A stretch of 40,637 nt of DNA from positions 577,412 to 618,048 of the forward strand of contig NZ_HE611050.1 of the NCBI RefSeq assembly GCF_000285575.1. The letters run 5' to 3'. How positions within the stretch are numbered: the stretch's first letter is position 1; the number at the start of each line of letters is the position of its first letter. Below, piece by piece: positions 1-7,857 of the stretch. Below the pieces are notes generated by a model, which was not told the origin of the DNA, searched no databases, and worked only from the letters and a program-made list of their open reading frames with translations. The translations under genes and the position numbers were made by a program. This stretch comes from Clostridium senegalense JC122 (GTDB lineage Bacteria; Bacillota; Clostridia; Clostridiales; Clostridiaceae).

Positions 1-13
1 AGTTTTTCTTATA

Positions 14-271
14 TTATTCTAAGTTGTTTATCAATTCACAAATATTTTCTAGTGCTTTTTCTTCATCACTGCCTTTTATCACTAAATTAACAGTACTATC
101 TTTATTAATTCCTAAAGATAAAATTCCTATTAAACTTTTAGCATTAGCAGCTTTATCATTATATTCAATACTTATTGATGATTTAAACGATGATGCTACT
201 CTAACTAATAAAGTAGCTGGTCTAGCATGTAATCCTTGTGAATTTTTAATTTTTAATTCTTTTGATACCAC
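14..271 (-). CDS. ptsH: HPr phosphocarrier protein of the PTS
   Basis: Small cytoplasmic phosphocarrier that passes phosphate from Enzyme I to sugar-specific EIIA proteins and, in Firmicutes, acts as a carbon-regulation signal when phosphorylated on serine. From the chosen GTG start the protein is 85 residues. The active-site motif GLHARP puts the phospho-histidine at residue 15, and NAKSLIG puts the regulatory serine at residue 46, so both phosphorylation sites of a true HPr are present; Crh proteins lack the histidine. The GTG at 271 lies 8 nt after an AGAGG ribosome binding site. Upstream in-frame GTG (280) and ATG (277) overlap or abut that site and are unlikely starts. It follows aspB by 16 nt with no terminator between, so the two are probably cotranscribed. 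The stop is close to the window edge, so its terminator is not visible. Confidence 0.95.
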   Translation of the reverse strand: MVSKELKIKNSQGLHARPATLLVRVASSFKSSISIEYNDKAANAKSLIGILSLGINKDSTVNLVIKGSDEEKALENICELINNLE

Positions 272-287
272 TGGCATCACCTCTTAA

Positions 288-1481
288 TTATTGTATGTTT
301 TTTATAAATTTTTCTATTCTGTTTAGTCCTTCTTTTATATTTTCTACAGATGTAGCATAAGATAATCTTACAAATTCATCAACTCCAAATGCTATACCTG
401 GAACTAACGCAACTTTTTCTTCCTCTAATAATAATTGTGAGAAAGTTAATGAATCTTTTATTGTTACACCATTAAATTTTTTACCTAAAACTTTACTTAT
501 ATTAACCATAACATAAAATGCACCTTCTGGTTTTACACAAGATAAATTATCTATTGAATTAATTCTATCAACCATAAAATCTCTTCTATTTTTAAATTCT
601 TTTATCATTGCTTCAACTTCGCCTTGTTCCCCATTTAAAGCTTCAACTGATGCATATTGAGATATTGAACAAGGATTTGATGTTGTATGACTTTGAACGT
701 TTGACATTAGTTTTGCAATTTCTTCTGAAGCTGCAACATAACCAATTCTCCAACCAGTCATAGCATATGCTTTGGATACACCGTTAATAACTATTGTTCT
801 ATTATAAGCATCTTCTGAAAGACTTGCTATTGATATATGACCTTCTGAACCATATAATAATTTTTCATAAATTTCATCTGAAATAATCATTATATCTTTT
901 TCTTTAGCAAAGTCTGCTATAGCTAATAACTCCTCTTTTGTATACGCTGTTCCTGTTGGATTATTAGGACTATTTAATATTAAAGCTTTTGTTTTTTCTG
1001 TTGTAGCTTTTTTTAATGCATCTACTGTTAACTTAAAGGCATTTGATTCTGAAGTTTCTACAAAAACTGGCTTTCCATCTGCTAGTTGTACTAGTTCAGG
1101 ATAACTTACCCAATAAGGAACTCCAATTAGTACTTCATCATTAGGATTTAAAATAGCTTGAAATGCATTTGCTAAACATTGTTTAGCTCCTGTTGAAATT
1201 ACTATTTGAGATGTTTTATAAGTTAAATTATTATCATTTTTAAACTTATTAACTATTGCTTCTTTTAATTCAACTATTCCTGAAGCAGCAGTATATCTAG
1301 TTAATCCCTTTTGAATTGCATCAATAGCAGCATTTTGAATATTTTTTGGAGTATTAAAATCTGGCTCACCTGCTCCAAATCCAATCACATCTATTCCATC
1401 TGCTTTCATTTGTTTTGCTTTAGCTGTTATTGCTAAAGTTAAAGATGGTGAAATTTGCAAAGCTTTATTTGATAATTTCAT
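288..1481 (-). CDS. aspB: Pyridoxal-phosphate aspartate aminotransferase (class I, AspB type)
   Basis: Predicted cytosolic transaminase interconverting aspartate/2-oxoglutarate and oxaloacetate/glutamate. At 397 residues it has the usual length for the Bacillus AspB type (subgroup I-gamma). Visible landmarks are the N-terminal GAGEPDF substrate-binding segment (36-42), NSPNNPTG (170-177), SDEIYE (201-206), and SKAYAMTGWRIGY, where Lys237 should form the Schiff base with PLP. The ATG start is preceded by a GGGGG ribosome binding site. A promoter lies about 100 nt upstream and the leader can form competing hairpins. ptsH follows 16 nt downstream. Substrate range (aspartate or also aromatic or prephenate-type substrates) cannot be settled from sequence alone. 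Confidence 0.93.
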   Translation of the reverse strand: MKLSNKALQISPSLTLAITAKAKQMKADGIDVIGFGAGEPDFNTPKNIQNAAIDAIQKGLTRYTAASGIVELKEAIVNKFKNDNNLTYKTSQIVISTGAKQCLANAFQAILNPNDEVLIGVPYWVSYPELVQLADGKPVFVETSESNAFKLTVDALKKATTEKTKALILNSPNNPTGTAYTKEELLAIADFAKEKDIMIISDEIYEKLLYGSEGHISIASLSEDAYNRTIVINGVSKAYAMTGWRIGYVAASEEIAKLMSNVQSHTTSNPCSISQYASVEALNGEQGEVEAMIKEFKNRRDFMVDRINSIDNLSCVKPEGAFYVMVNISKVLGKKFNGVTIKDSLTFSQLLLEEEKVALVPGIAFGVDEFVRLSYATSVENIKEGLNRIEKFIKNIQ

Positions 1482-1530
1482 AAATTAAACCCCCATTGCT
1501 CAGTATATTTTATGTAAACTTGAATTGATA

Positions 1531-1566
1531 CCTTCATTTTTCCCTCTTATGAAGGATATACTTCAT
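1531..1566 (-). promoter_or_regulatory. aspB leader with two mutually exclusive hairpins
   Basis: On the minus strand the segment ATGAAG (1566-1561) can pair with CCTTCAT (1555-1549), and the same CCTTCAT can instead pair with ATGAAGG (1537-1531). Only one hairpin can form at a time. The segment lies between the predicted transcription start and the ribosome binding site. No T-box specifier or AGGGTGG box is present and I recognise no known riboswitch. Function is inferred only. Confidence 0.3.
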
Positions 1567-1575
1567 ACAATTTAT

Positions 1576-1604
1576 ACTATATCATTTATTGTATAAAGTG
1601 TAAA
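1576..1604 (-). promoter_or_regulatory. Sigma-A type promoter for aspB-ptsH
   Basis: Minus strand: -35 TTTACA (1604-1599), 17-nt spacer, -10 TATAGT (1581-1576). This places the start about 90 nt before the aspB ATG. Confidence 0.55.
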
Positions 1605-1799
1605 CAAGTTTATAGCGTATTTTGAACATTTACTAAACAAAGTGACACATTATATATCTATTTGTATATCACTTTTATTTTAAATCATAACTCATTATAT
1701 ATTATGGTTTGTTTTTTATAATTCATTCTATATTTTTTATTTTTTTATAATAAAGTAAATTTAACACTTAACTTTTCACTATATTTTCTATACAGCATT

Positions 1800-1844
1800 A
1801 AAAAACAATCCCAAAATAGAATTTAAATACTATTTTGGGATTGT
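1800..1844 (-). terminator. Intrinsic terminator of spoVS
   Basis: A perfect 14-bp stem (arms 1806-1819 and 1831-1844, CAATCCCAAAATAG and its complement) with a short AT loop is followed on the minus strand by six T. It lies 26 nt after the spoVS stop. Confidence 0.9.
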
Positions 1845-1869
1845 GCCTATATAATTTATTTTCTAATAA

Positions 1870-2130
1870 TTATCTAGGTTGTACAATTAATCTTATAGCA
1901 GTTCGTTCTTCCCCATCGATTTCTATATCTGTAAATGCTGGAACACAAACTAAATCTATTCCACTCGGTGCTACAAACCCCCTAGCTATGGCAACCGATT
2001 TCACAGCTTGATTAAGAGCACCAGCACCTATAGCCTGTATTTCTGCTGCTCCTTTTTCTCTTAATACCCCTGCTAAAGCTCCTGCTACTGAATTTGGGCT
2101 TGATTTTGCTGAAACTTTTAATACTTCCAT
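1870..2130 (-). CDS. spoVS: Stage V sporulation protein S
   Basis: SpoVS is a small, highly conserved Alba-like fold protein needed in Bacillus for normal spore coat formation and progress past stage V. The product is 86 residues, the family length, beginning MEVLKVSAKSSPNSVAGALAG and rich in conserved Ala/Gly. The start ATG has an AGGAGGG ribosome binding site 7-8 nt upstream. It is monocistronic here: its own terminator follows, and a sigma-H-like promoter overlaps the terminator of the upstream rny gene. Its presence supports a spore-forming host. How SpoVS works in clostridia is not known to me. Confidence 0.95.
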   Translation of the reverse strand: MEVLKVSAKSSPNSVAGALAGVLREKGAAEIQAIGAGALNQAVKSVAIARGFVAPSGIDLVCVPAFTDIEIDGEERTAIRLIVQPR

Positions 2131-2169
2131 GATTAACCCTCCTAGTAAATTTAAATTCTGTATAATTAG

Positions 2170-2198
2170 ATATTCTACAAAAGTTAAAAAAATCCTCT
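2170..2198 (-). promoter_or_regulatory. Predicted sigma-H promoter of spoVS
   Basis: Minus strand: AGAGGATTT (2198-2190), 11-nt spacer, GTAGAATAT (2178-2170). This matches the Bacillus sigma-H consensus (RNAGGAWWW, 11-12 nt, RNNGAATWW) at every specified position. spoVS is sigma-H dependent in B. subtilis. The -35 box is also part of the 3' arm of the rny terminator. Confidence 0.6.
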
Positions 2199-2242
2199 TA
2201 AATTTTTGATAAAAATAAATTTTTTCAAAATTTAAGAAGATT
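2186..2242 (-). terminator. Intrinsic terminator of rny
   Basis: Long hairpin on the minus strand: 5' arm AATCTTCTTAAATTTTGA (from 2242), 3' arm ending AAGAGGATT (2199-2191), with one bulge and one G-U pair, followed by a run of T (2192-2186). It starts about 27 nt after the rny stop. Confidence 0.8.
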
Positions 2243-2268
2243 ATTTTTGTCTATTTTATAAAAATTTA

Positions 2269-3816
2269 CTATTTTGCATACTCTATAGCTCGAGTTTCTC
2301 TGATTACATTTACCTTTATTTGACCTGGGTACTCTAATTCTCCCTCTATTCTCTTCACAATATCCCTTGCCACCTCAATAGCGCCTGTATCATCAATCTC
2401 TTCTGGTTTAATCATAATTCTAACTTCTCTTCCAGCCTGAATGGCATATGACTTTTCTACACCTTCATATGAATTTGCAATTTCTTCAAGCTTTTCTAAA
2501 CGCTTAATGTAAGCCTCTAAAGTTTCTCTTCTAGCTCCTGGCCTTGCCGCTGAAATAGCATCAGCTGCTTGAACCAAAACAGCTTCAAGTGATTGTTGTT
2601 CAACATCTCCATGGTGAGCAGCTATAGCATTTACAACTATTGCTGATTCATGATATTTTTTTGCAAGTTCTGATCCTATTAATGCATGTGGACCTTGAAC
2701 TTCATGATCTACTGCTTTACCAATGTCATGTAACAACCCACATCTTTTTGCAACTGTTGGATCTATACCTAACTCTGAAGCCATTAGCCCTGCTAAATAA
2801 GAAACCTCAATTGAATGTTTTAACACATTCTGACCATAACTTGTTCTGTACTTAAGTCTTCCTAATAGTTTTAATACCTCTATATGTAGACCATGTACAC
2901 CTGTTTCAAAAGTAGCCTGTTCGCCTTCTTCTCTGATATCATTTTCTACATCCTTCTTAGCTTTTTCAACCATTTCTTCTATTCTAGCAGGATGTATTCG
3001 TCCATCAACTATTAATTTTTCTAAAGCTATTTTAGCAACTTCTCTTCTAATCGGATCAAATCCTGAAAGAATCACGGCTTCTGGAGTATCATCTATAATT
3101 AAATCTACACCTGTAAGAGTTTCAAGTGCTCGAATATTTCTACCCTCTCTACCAATTATCCTTCCTTTCATTTCATCATTTGGAAGTGAAACAACATGAA
3201 CAGTAGATTCTGCAACATGGTCTGCTGCACATCTTTGTATAGCATAAGTTATAATTTCTCTAGCTTTTTTATCAGCTTCTTCTTTCGCCTTTTGTTCAAC
3301 ATCTTTAATCATGATTGCTGTTTCATGTCTAATTTCTTTTCTTACTTCCTCAAGCAAAACTTGCTTAGCTTCTTCTGAAGTAAGATTTGATAATCTTTCT
3401 AATTCTTCTCTTTCTTTAGTATACAAGTCTTGTATACTCGTTTCTAATGCCTCTACCTCTTGTTGCTTCTTATTAAGTGTATCCTCTTTTTTTTCTAATA
3501 TTGCATTTTTCTTATCTAGAGACTCTTCCCTTTGAATTACTCTTCTTTCAAGTCTTTGTACTTCATTTCTTCTTTCTCTAGACTCTCTTTCAAAATCCGT
3601 TCTTAATCTATGGACTTCTTCTTTAGCCTCTAGTATAGATTCTTTTTTTGCAGATTCGGCCTCTCTTTTAGCCTCCTCTATAATTTTTTTAGCATCTTCC
3701 TCAGACTTAGCAATATTAGCTTGTGATATATTTTTTCTAGTATAAATAACAACAAAAGTTCCAATTAAAATAACAATTAATAATCCTATTATAAACAATG
3801 CATTCAATCCAGTCAT
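2269..3816 (-). CDS. rny: Ribonuclease Y, membrane-anchored endoribonuclease
   Basis: RNase Y starts mRNA decay in many Firmicutes by endonucleolytic cleavage at the membrane. The 515-residue product shows the family order: one N-terminal transmembrane helix (about residues 5-25), a long Glu/Lys/Arg-rich coiled coil (about 35-200), a KH RNA-binding domain containing [15 protein letters not shown], and an HD phosphodiesterase domain containing [12 protein letters not shown]. Length is close to the ~520 residues of B. subtilis RNase Y. The ATG start has an AAGGAGGTG site. It is a single-gene unit with its own promoter and terminator. Antisense open frames across it are shadows caused by coiled-coil codon bias. 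Confidence 0.97.
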   Translation of the reverse strand: MTGLNALFIIGLLIVILIGTFVVIYTRKNISQANIAKSEEDAKKIIEEAKREAESAKKESILEAKEEVHRLRTDFERESRERRNEVQRLERRVIQREESLDKKNAILEKKEDTLNKKQQEVEALETSIQDLYTKEREELERLSNLTSEEAKQVLLEEVRKEIRHETAIMIKDVEQKAKEEADKKAREIITYAIQRCAADHVAESTVHVVSLPNDEMKGRIIGREGRNIRALETLTGVDLIIDDTPEAVILSGFDPIRREVAKIALEKLIVDGRIHPARIEEMVEKAKKDVENDIREEGEQATFETGVHGLHIEVLKLLGRLKYRTSYGQNVLKHSIEVSYLAGLMASELGIDPTVAKRCGLLHDIGKAVDHEVQGPHALIGSELAKKYHESAIVVNAIAAHHGDVEQQSLEAVLVQAADAISAARPGARRETLEAYIKRLEKLEEIANSYEGVEKSYAIQAGREVRIMIKPEEIDDTGAIEVARDIVKRIEGELEYPGQIKVNVIRETRAIEYAK

Positions 3817-3942
3817 TGTATATAAACACCTCCTTCTTCATTTTTAGTGCAATCTATTTTACTCCAAAATAAAAGTTAGAAAAGGTGTCATACTTTATTC
3901 AATTGGTAGCAATTATATTATGCTAAACCAGTATTTGTATTT

Positions 3943-3971
3943 ATTTTATATTACTTTCTATATAATGTCAA
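3943..3971 (-). promoter_or_regulatory. Sigma-A promoter of rny
   Basis: Minus strand: consensus -35 TTGACA (3971-3966), 17-nt spacer, -10 TAAAAT (3948-3943). It lies about 130 nt before the rny start, leaving a leader of roughly 120 nt. Confidence 0.65.
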
Positions 3972-3997
3972 GATGATTAACATTTGCTAAAGAGTGC

Positions 3998-4039
3998 ATA
4001 ACACTAGCCTTTACAAGGTTTTCATAGTGCTATTTTTTT
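3998..4039 (+). terminator. Terminator-like hairpin on the + strand between rny and recA
   Basis: On the + strand ATAACACTA (3998-4006) pairs with TAGTGCTAT (4025-4033) with one A-C mismatch; CCTT/AAGG (4008-4018) adds an inner stem; and seven T follow (4033-4039). On the minus strand the mismatch becomes a G-U pair but there is no U tract. No plus-strand gene is visible, so it may end antisense transcription, mark a small RNA, or be a relic. Confidence 0.35.
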
Positions 4040-4382
4040 AATTCATTTTATTTTTTTATATTTAAAAATAATCAGGATATTATCTAAATTATAACCAAAA
4101 TTCAATAGGTATATTCAAAGTCTTATTTTAAATATAATAATATTATTTCTTTAACTTTACATTTTATAAAATACTTAACTGATACCAATTTACACCTTTT
4201 TCTATGAATATTAACTTTCATTTAGAGACCTTGTATAGTTTTTTTATTGTTACAGCTGTTTTATATAAATAACCCTTCGAAAAACTATTCCTCATTAAGT
4301 ATATATTATTAATATTAATATAAACAAGTATTTTAAATAAACTCTTTAATTTTTTTAAAATTAACTACCTTATATCTTTTTG

Positions 4383-4411
4383 AAATAAAAAAAGGAGGGT
4401 TTTCCCTCCTT
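4383..4411 (-). terminator. Intrinsic terminator of recA
   Basis: Perfect 8-bp GC-rich stem (AAGGAGGG, arms 4392-4399 and 4404-4411) with a 4-nt loop, followed on the minus strand by seven T. It starts 13 nt after the recA stop. Confidence 0.92.
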
Positions 4412-4423
4412 AATTTCAAAAAC

Positions 4424-5476
4424 TTATTTTGTAACTTCTTTTTCCTCTTTTGAAACTTTTTTTGATGAGTTTGTTGATTCTTTGTATAATGGTAAATCAT
4501 ATTTAGCTCTTATTTTATTTTCTATTTCTAATCTTATTTGAGGATTCTCTTTAAAATAGTTTTTAGCATTTTCTCTACCTTGTCCTAATCTTACATCACC
4601 ATAAGAGAACCATGCACCACTCTTTTGAACTATTTCTTCTTTAACACCTATATCTAAAACATCACCTTCTTTAGATATACCTTCTCCATACATTATATCA
4701 AATTCAGCTTGTTTAAATGGAGGCGCCACTTTATTTTTAGTTATTTTCACTCTTGTTCTATTACCTAAAAATTCATCACCTTGTTTTATACTATCTATTC
4801 TTCTAACATCTAATCTTACAGATGCATAGAATTTTAATGCTCTTCCTCCAGGAGTCGTCTCTGGGTTACCAAACATTATTCCAACTTTTTCTCTTAACTG
4901 ATTTATAAATACTGCTACACATTTAGATTTGTTTATAGAACCTGCTAGTTTTCTTAATGCTTGTGACATAAGTCTTGCTTGAAGTCCTACATGTGAATCA
5001 CCCATCTCACCTTCTATTTCAGCCTTAGGCACTAATGCAGCAACAGAATCTACTACTACTATATCTACTGCACCTGAACGCACTAATGCTTCTGTTATTT
5101 CTAATCCTTGTTCTCCAGTATCTGGCTGAGATACAATTAAATTATCAATATCTACTCCTAATGCTTTTGCATAAACAGGATCTAAAGCGTGTTCTGCATC
5201 TATAAATGCAGCAACTCCACCAGCTTTTTGAGCTTCTGCAACAATATGTAAAGCTACTGTTGTTTTACCTGATGACTCTGGCCCAAATATTTCCATGATT
5301 CTTCCTCTTGGAACACCACCTATTCCAAGTCCTATATCAAGTCCTAAACAACCAGTTGAAATAGCATCTATCTCTAATACACTATTTTCTCCTAATTTCA
5401 TAACAGAACCTTTTCCAAATTGCTTCTCTATTTGAGTCATAGCCGACTCTAAAGCCTTAAGCTTTTCACTATTCAT
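4424..5476 (-). CDS. recA: RecA recombinase
   Basis: DNA strand-exchange ATPase that also stimulates LexA self-cleavage. The product is 350 residues, normal for RecA. The Walker A motif GPESSGKT is at 65-72; the MAW-type region [25 protein letters not shown] and the loop-2 segment [32 protein letters not shown] are intact. No intein is present. The C-terminus is Ser/Lys/Glu-rich (ending KEEKEVTK), rather than the strongly acidic tail of E. coli RecA. A GGGTGG-type ribosome binding site precedes the ATG. It has a strong promoter and terminator of its own. I could not find a recognisable SOS operator. Confidence 0.98.
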   Translation of the reverse strand: MNSEKLKALESAMTQIEKQFGKGSVMKLGENSVLEIDAISTGCLGLDIGLGIGGVPRGRIMEIFGPESSGKTTVALHIVAEAQKAGGVAAFIDAEHALDPVYAKALGVDIDNLIVSQPDTGEQGLEITEALVRSGAVDIVVVDSVAALVPKAEIEGEMGDSHVGLQARLMSQALRKLAGSINKSKCVAVFINQLREKVGIMFGNPETTPGGRALKFYASVRLDVRRIDSIKQGDEFLGNRTRVKITKNKVAPPFKQAEFDIMYGEGISKEGDVLDIGVKEEIVQKSGAWFSYGDVRLGQGRENAKNYFKENPQIRLEIENKIRAKYDLPLYKESTNSSKKVSKEEKEVTK

Positions 5477-5569
5477 ATCGCGCCACCCTTTCTAATAAAA
5501 ATCTTATATATAAGCTTAATATATAAACTTAATGTATCATACTAACAATATTTTTTGCTTAGTTAGACA

Positions 5570-5598
5570 AGTATACATTTTAAAATAAATGTTGTCAA
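5570..5598 (-). promoter_or_regulatory. Sigma-A promoter of recA
   Basis: Minus strand: consensus -35 TTGACA (5598-5593), 17-nt spacer, -10 TATACT (5575-5570). The expected start is about 85-90 nt before the ATG. No GAAC-N4-GTTC operator overlaps it. Confidence 0.7.
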
Positions 5599-5683
5599 TT
5601 TATTTTATCATATTATTATTATTATACTTAACATTATATAATTTTTTAATCATTTTTTCTAACTATACTGAACATAGTATTAA

Positions 5684-5716
5684 GTAAAAAAACTAGTTAA
5701 AAACTAGTTTTTTTAC
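5684..5716 (-). terminator. Intrinsic terminator of rimO-pgsA
   Basis: Perfect 15-bp inverted repeat (arms 5684-5698 and 5702-5716, core AACTAGTT) with a 3-nt loop. Runs of seven A and seven T lie within the outer stem, so it could work in either direction. It sits 34 nt after the pgsA stop. Confidence 0.85.
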
Positions 5717-5749
5717 TTTCAATAAAATCATTTTTAAACTAATTAAATT

Positions 5750-6292
5750 TTACTTTTCTGTATTTATGATATTTTTATTTTTCACAAAATAATCAATTCC
5801 TGAGATTAAAGTTATAATCACAGACAAAATCATAAATACTTTAGTTAATATAATCAATATATTATTTGGAACATTTAATGTTACTAGAGCTAATATTATA
5901 AAAGTCATTTGTACAACGGTTTTCCATTTTCCCCACTGACTAGCAGCAATAACTACCCCTTCTGAAGCAGCAACCGTTCTTAATCCAGAAACGGCAAATT
6001 CCCTAGCAACTATTACCATAACCATCCAAGCCGGCATAATCCCTAGCTCTACTAAAACTACAAGGGCAGATGTAACTAAAAGTTTATCTGCTAACGGGTC
6101 CATAAATTTTCCAAAATTAGTTATTTGGTTCCTACTTCTTGCTATATATCCATCTAATTTATCTGTTATTGATGCAACTATAAATATTACAGTTGCAATA
6201 AATATGCCTATTTTAGTATCAAAAGCCATGAAAAATAAAAAAAATGGCACTAAAATCATTCTTATTATTGTAAGCTTGTTTGCAAGATTCAT
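5750..6292 (-). CDS. pgsA: CDP-diacylglycerol-glycerol-3-phosphate 3-phosphatidyltransferase
   Basis: Integral membrane enzyme making phosphatidylglycerol phosphate, the first committed step of anionic phospholipid synthesis. From the ATG at 6292 it is 180 residues with about five hydrophobic segments. The CDP-alcohol phosphotransferase signature D-G-x2-A-R-x8-G-x3-D-x3-D is complete at 47-69. The ATG lies 9 nt after a GGGAG site; a TTG three codons earlier is too close to that site. It follows rimO by 44 nt and they share one terminator, so they are probably an operon. The enzyme's substrate, CDP-diacylglycerol, is made by CdsA, encoded about 27 kb away in this window. Confidence 0.95.
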   Translation of the reverse strand: MNLANKLTIIRMILVPFFLFFMAFDTKIGIFIATVIFIVASITDKLDGYIARSRNQITNFGKFMDPLADKLLVTSALVVLVELGIMPAWMVMVIVAREFAVSGLRTVAASEGVVIAASQWGKWKTVVQMTFIILALVTLNVPNNILIILTKVFMILSVIITLISGIDYFVKNKNIINTEK

Positions 6293-6336
6293 AAAACACA
6301 ACTCCCACTAAATATTTTTTAAACTTAACTTTAAGG

Positions 6337-7659
6337 TTATTTTTCCAATACAGCTATCAAATCATACTCTAACGCTCTAATAATTTTCACTTTAACAAAT
6401 TGACCAATTTTCAACTCTTCTTTAGATTCTATAAATATTTCTCCATCTACCTCTGGACACATAACTGAATTTCTACCTATATAAACTTCTCCATCTTTAC
6501 TTTCTACTAAAACATCATATATTTTTCCCACTTTATTTTTATTAACTTCTTTAGATATTTTTTGCTGCATTTGCATAATTTGATGATATCTTTCTTCTTT
6601 TATTCCTTCATCAATCTGATTATCCATCTCTGCTGCTACAGTATCTTCTTCTTGCGAGTAAGTAAATACGCCTAATTTGTCAAATTTTATTTCTTTTACA
6701 AACTCTTTTAGTTCATTAAAATCTTCTTCAGTTTCTCCAGGGAACCCTACTATAAGAGTTGTTCTTAAAACTACATCTGGTATTTGTTTTCTTAATTTTA
6801 GTATATTTTCAGTTATATTTCTTTTTCTTCCTTTTCTGCGCATTGATTTTAATATATTATCACTTATGTGTTGTATTGGAATATCTACATATTTACAAAC
6901 TTTATCATTAGTTGCAAATTCACTTATTATATCATCTGTAAGTTCTTCTGCATAACAATATAAAACACGTATCCATTTAATACTATTTATTTTAGATAAC
7001 TCTTTTAATAAGATATGTAGACTTTTTTCTTTATATATATCTATCCCATAACTTGTTGTATCTTGAGCTACTAATATTATTTCCTTATAACCATTTATAG
7101 CTAATTCTTTTACTTCTAAAATTATATCTTCCATTTTTCTACTTCTGTATTTACCTCTTATTTTAGGTATCGCACAATATGCACAGGTATTATTACAACC
7201 TTCAGCTATTCTTACATAAGCAGTTGTACTTCCAGTTGTAATTATTCTTTTTCCTACATTTATATTAGAATCACTATAATTTGTATACGCTATTTGTTTA
7301 TTAGTTTTTAATACTTTTTCAACACTTTCAATTAATTTATCATAATCATTAACTCCTAATATAATATCTAGCTCAGGAATTAAATTTAAAAGTTCACTTC
7401 CATATCTTTGAGTTAAACATCCAGTTGCTATTAAGACCTTACATTTACCCTCTTTAAATCTTGACATTTCCAATATAGTATTTATAGATTCTTCTTTAGA
7501 GCTTTCTATAAATCCACAGGTATTTATAATTATTATGTCTGCATTTTCTGGTTCATTAACTACTTCATATCTTTCTTTCACTTTACCAACTATTATTTCA
7601 GAATCTATTCTATTTTTATCACAACCTAAATTTACTATTCCAACTTTTAACTTGTTCAT
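6337..7659 (-). CDS. rimO: Ribosomal protein S12 methylthiotransferase (radical SAM)
   Basis: RimO adds a methylthio group to the conserved aspartate of ribosomal protein S12. The 440-residue protein has the three-domain MTTase layout: N-terminal UPF0004 domain with Cys13, Cys48 and Cys81 for one [4Fe-4S] cluster, radical SAM domain with CNNTCAYC (Cys155, 159, 162) for the second, and a C-terminal TRAM domain from about 375. GCDKNRID and the short TRAM region favour RimO over the tRNA enzymes MiaB and MtaB. The ATG has an AGGAGG site 6 nt upstream. A promoter lies about 75 nt upstream and pgsA follows. Confidence 0.93.
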   Translation of the reverse strand: MNKLKVGIVNLGCDKNRIDSEIIVGKVKERYEVVNEPENADIIIINTCGFIESSKEESINTILEMSRFKEGKCKVLIATGCLTQRYGSELLNLIPELDIILGVNDYDKLIESVEKVLKTNKQIAYTNYSDSNINVGKRIITTGSTTAYVRIAEGCNNTCAYCAIPKIRGKYRSRKMEDIILEVKELAINGYKEIILVAQDTTSYGIDIYKEKSLHILLKELSKINSIKWIRVLYCYAEELTDDIISEFATNDKVCKYVDIPIQHISDNILKSMRRKGRKRNITENILKLRKQIPDVVLRTTLIVGFPGETEEDFNELKEFVKEIKFDKLGVFTYSQEEDTVAAEMDNQIDEGIKEERYHQIMQMQQKISKEVNKNKVGKIYDVLVESKDGEVYIGRNSVMCPEVDGEIFIESKEELKIGQFVKVKIIRALEYDLIAVLEK

Positions 7660-7736
7660 TCATTTCCTCCTATTTATTATATATAATTGGAAGTTTTTCA
7701 TTAGTTTTATAATGTAACACTTATATTTCAAAAAAT

Positions 7737-7766
7737 ATTATATATACCCTAAAGTTTAATGTACAA
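7737..7766 (-). promoter_or_regulatory. Probable promoter of rimO-pgsA
   Basis: Minus strand: -35 TTGTAC (7766-7761), 18-nt spacer, -10 TATAAT (7742-7737). No clear terminator lies between ftsK and this promoter, so read-through from ftsK is possible. Confidence 0.45.
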
Positions 7767-7857
7767 TCACATTTATACTAAAAATAATATAGGTTATTTA
7801 AAGTAAATTTAATATTACAATTACATTATAACCTTATATTACAATTTTTAAAACATC

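Larger units (their letters stand above)
1482..1869. other. Intergenic region aspB/spoVS
   Basis: This 388-nt gap holds the aspB leader and promoter (1531-1604) and the spoVS terminator (1800-1844). Between about 1605 and 1799 it is AT-rich and I see no gene or recognisable element. Confidence 0.6.
3817..4423. other. Intergenic region rny/recA
   Basis: This 607-nt gap holds the rny promoter and leader (3817-3971), a + strand terminator-like hairpin (3998-4039) and the recA terminator (4383-4411). From about 4040 to 4380 it is AT-rich and no gene, tRNA or repeat is recognisable. Confidence 0.6.

Noticed and set aside
1482-1640. T-box or amino-acid riboswitch before aspB
   Set aside because: The leader is too short and lacks the T-box AGGGTGG segment and any known riboswitch core.
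3961-3966. TATAAT on the + strand as a promoter for a small RNA ending at 4039
   Set aside because: No -35 at proper spacing; the same bases form the spacer of the much better minus-strand rny promoter.
5500-5532. Tandem-like repeat ATATAAGCTTA/ATATAAACTTA in the recA leader
   Set aside because: Two imperfect AT-rich copies only; no sign of a repeat array or operator.
5670-5681. GAACATAGTATT as a possible LexA box for recA
   Set aside because: The second half is not GTTC, and it lies far upstream of the recA promoter, next to the pgsA terminator.
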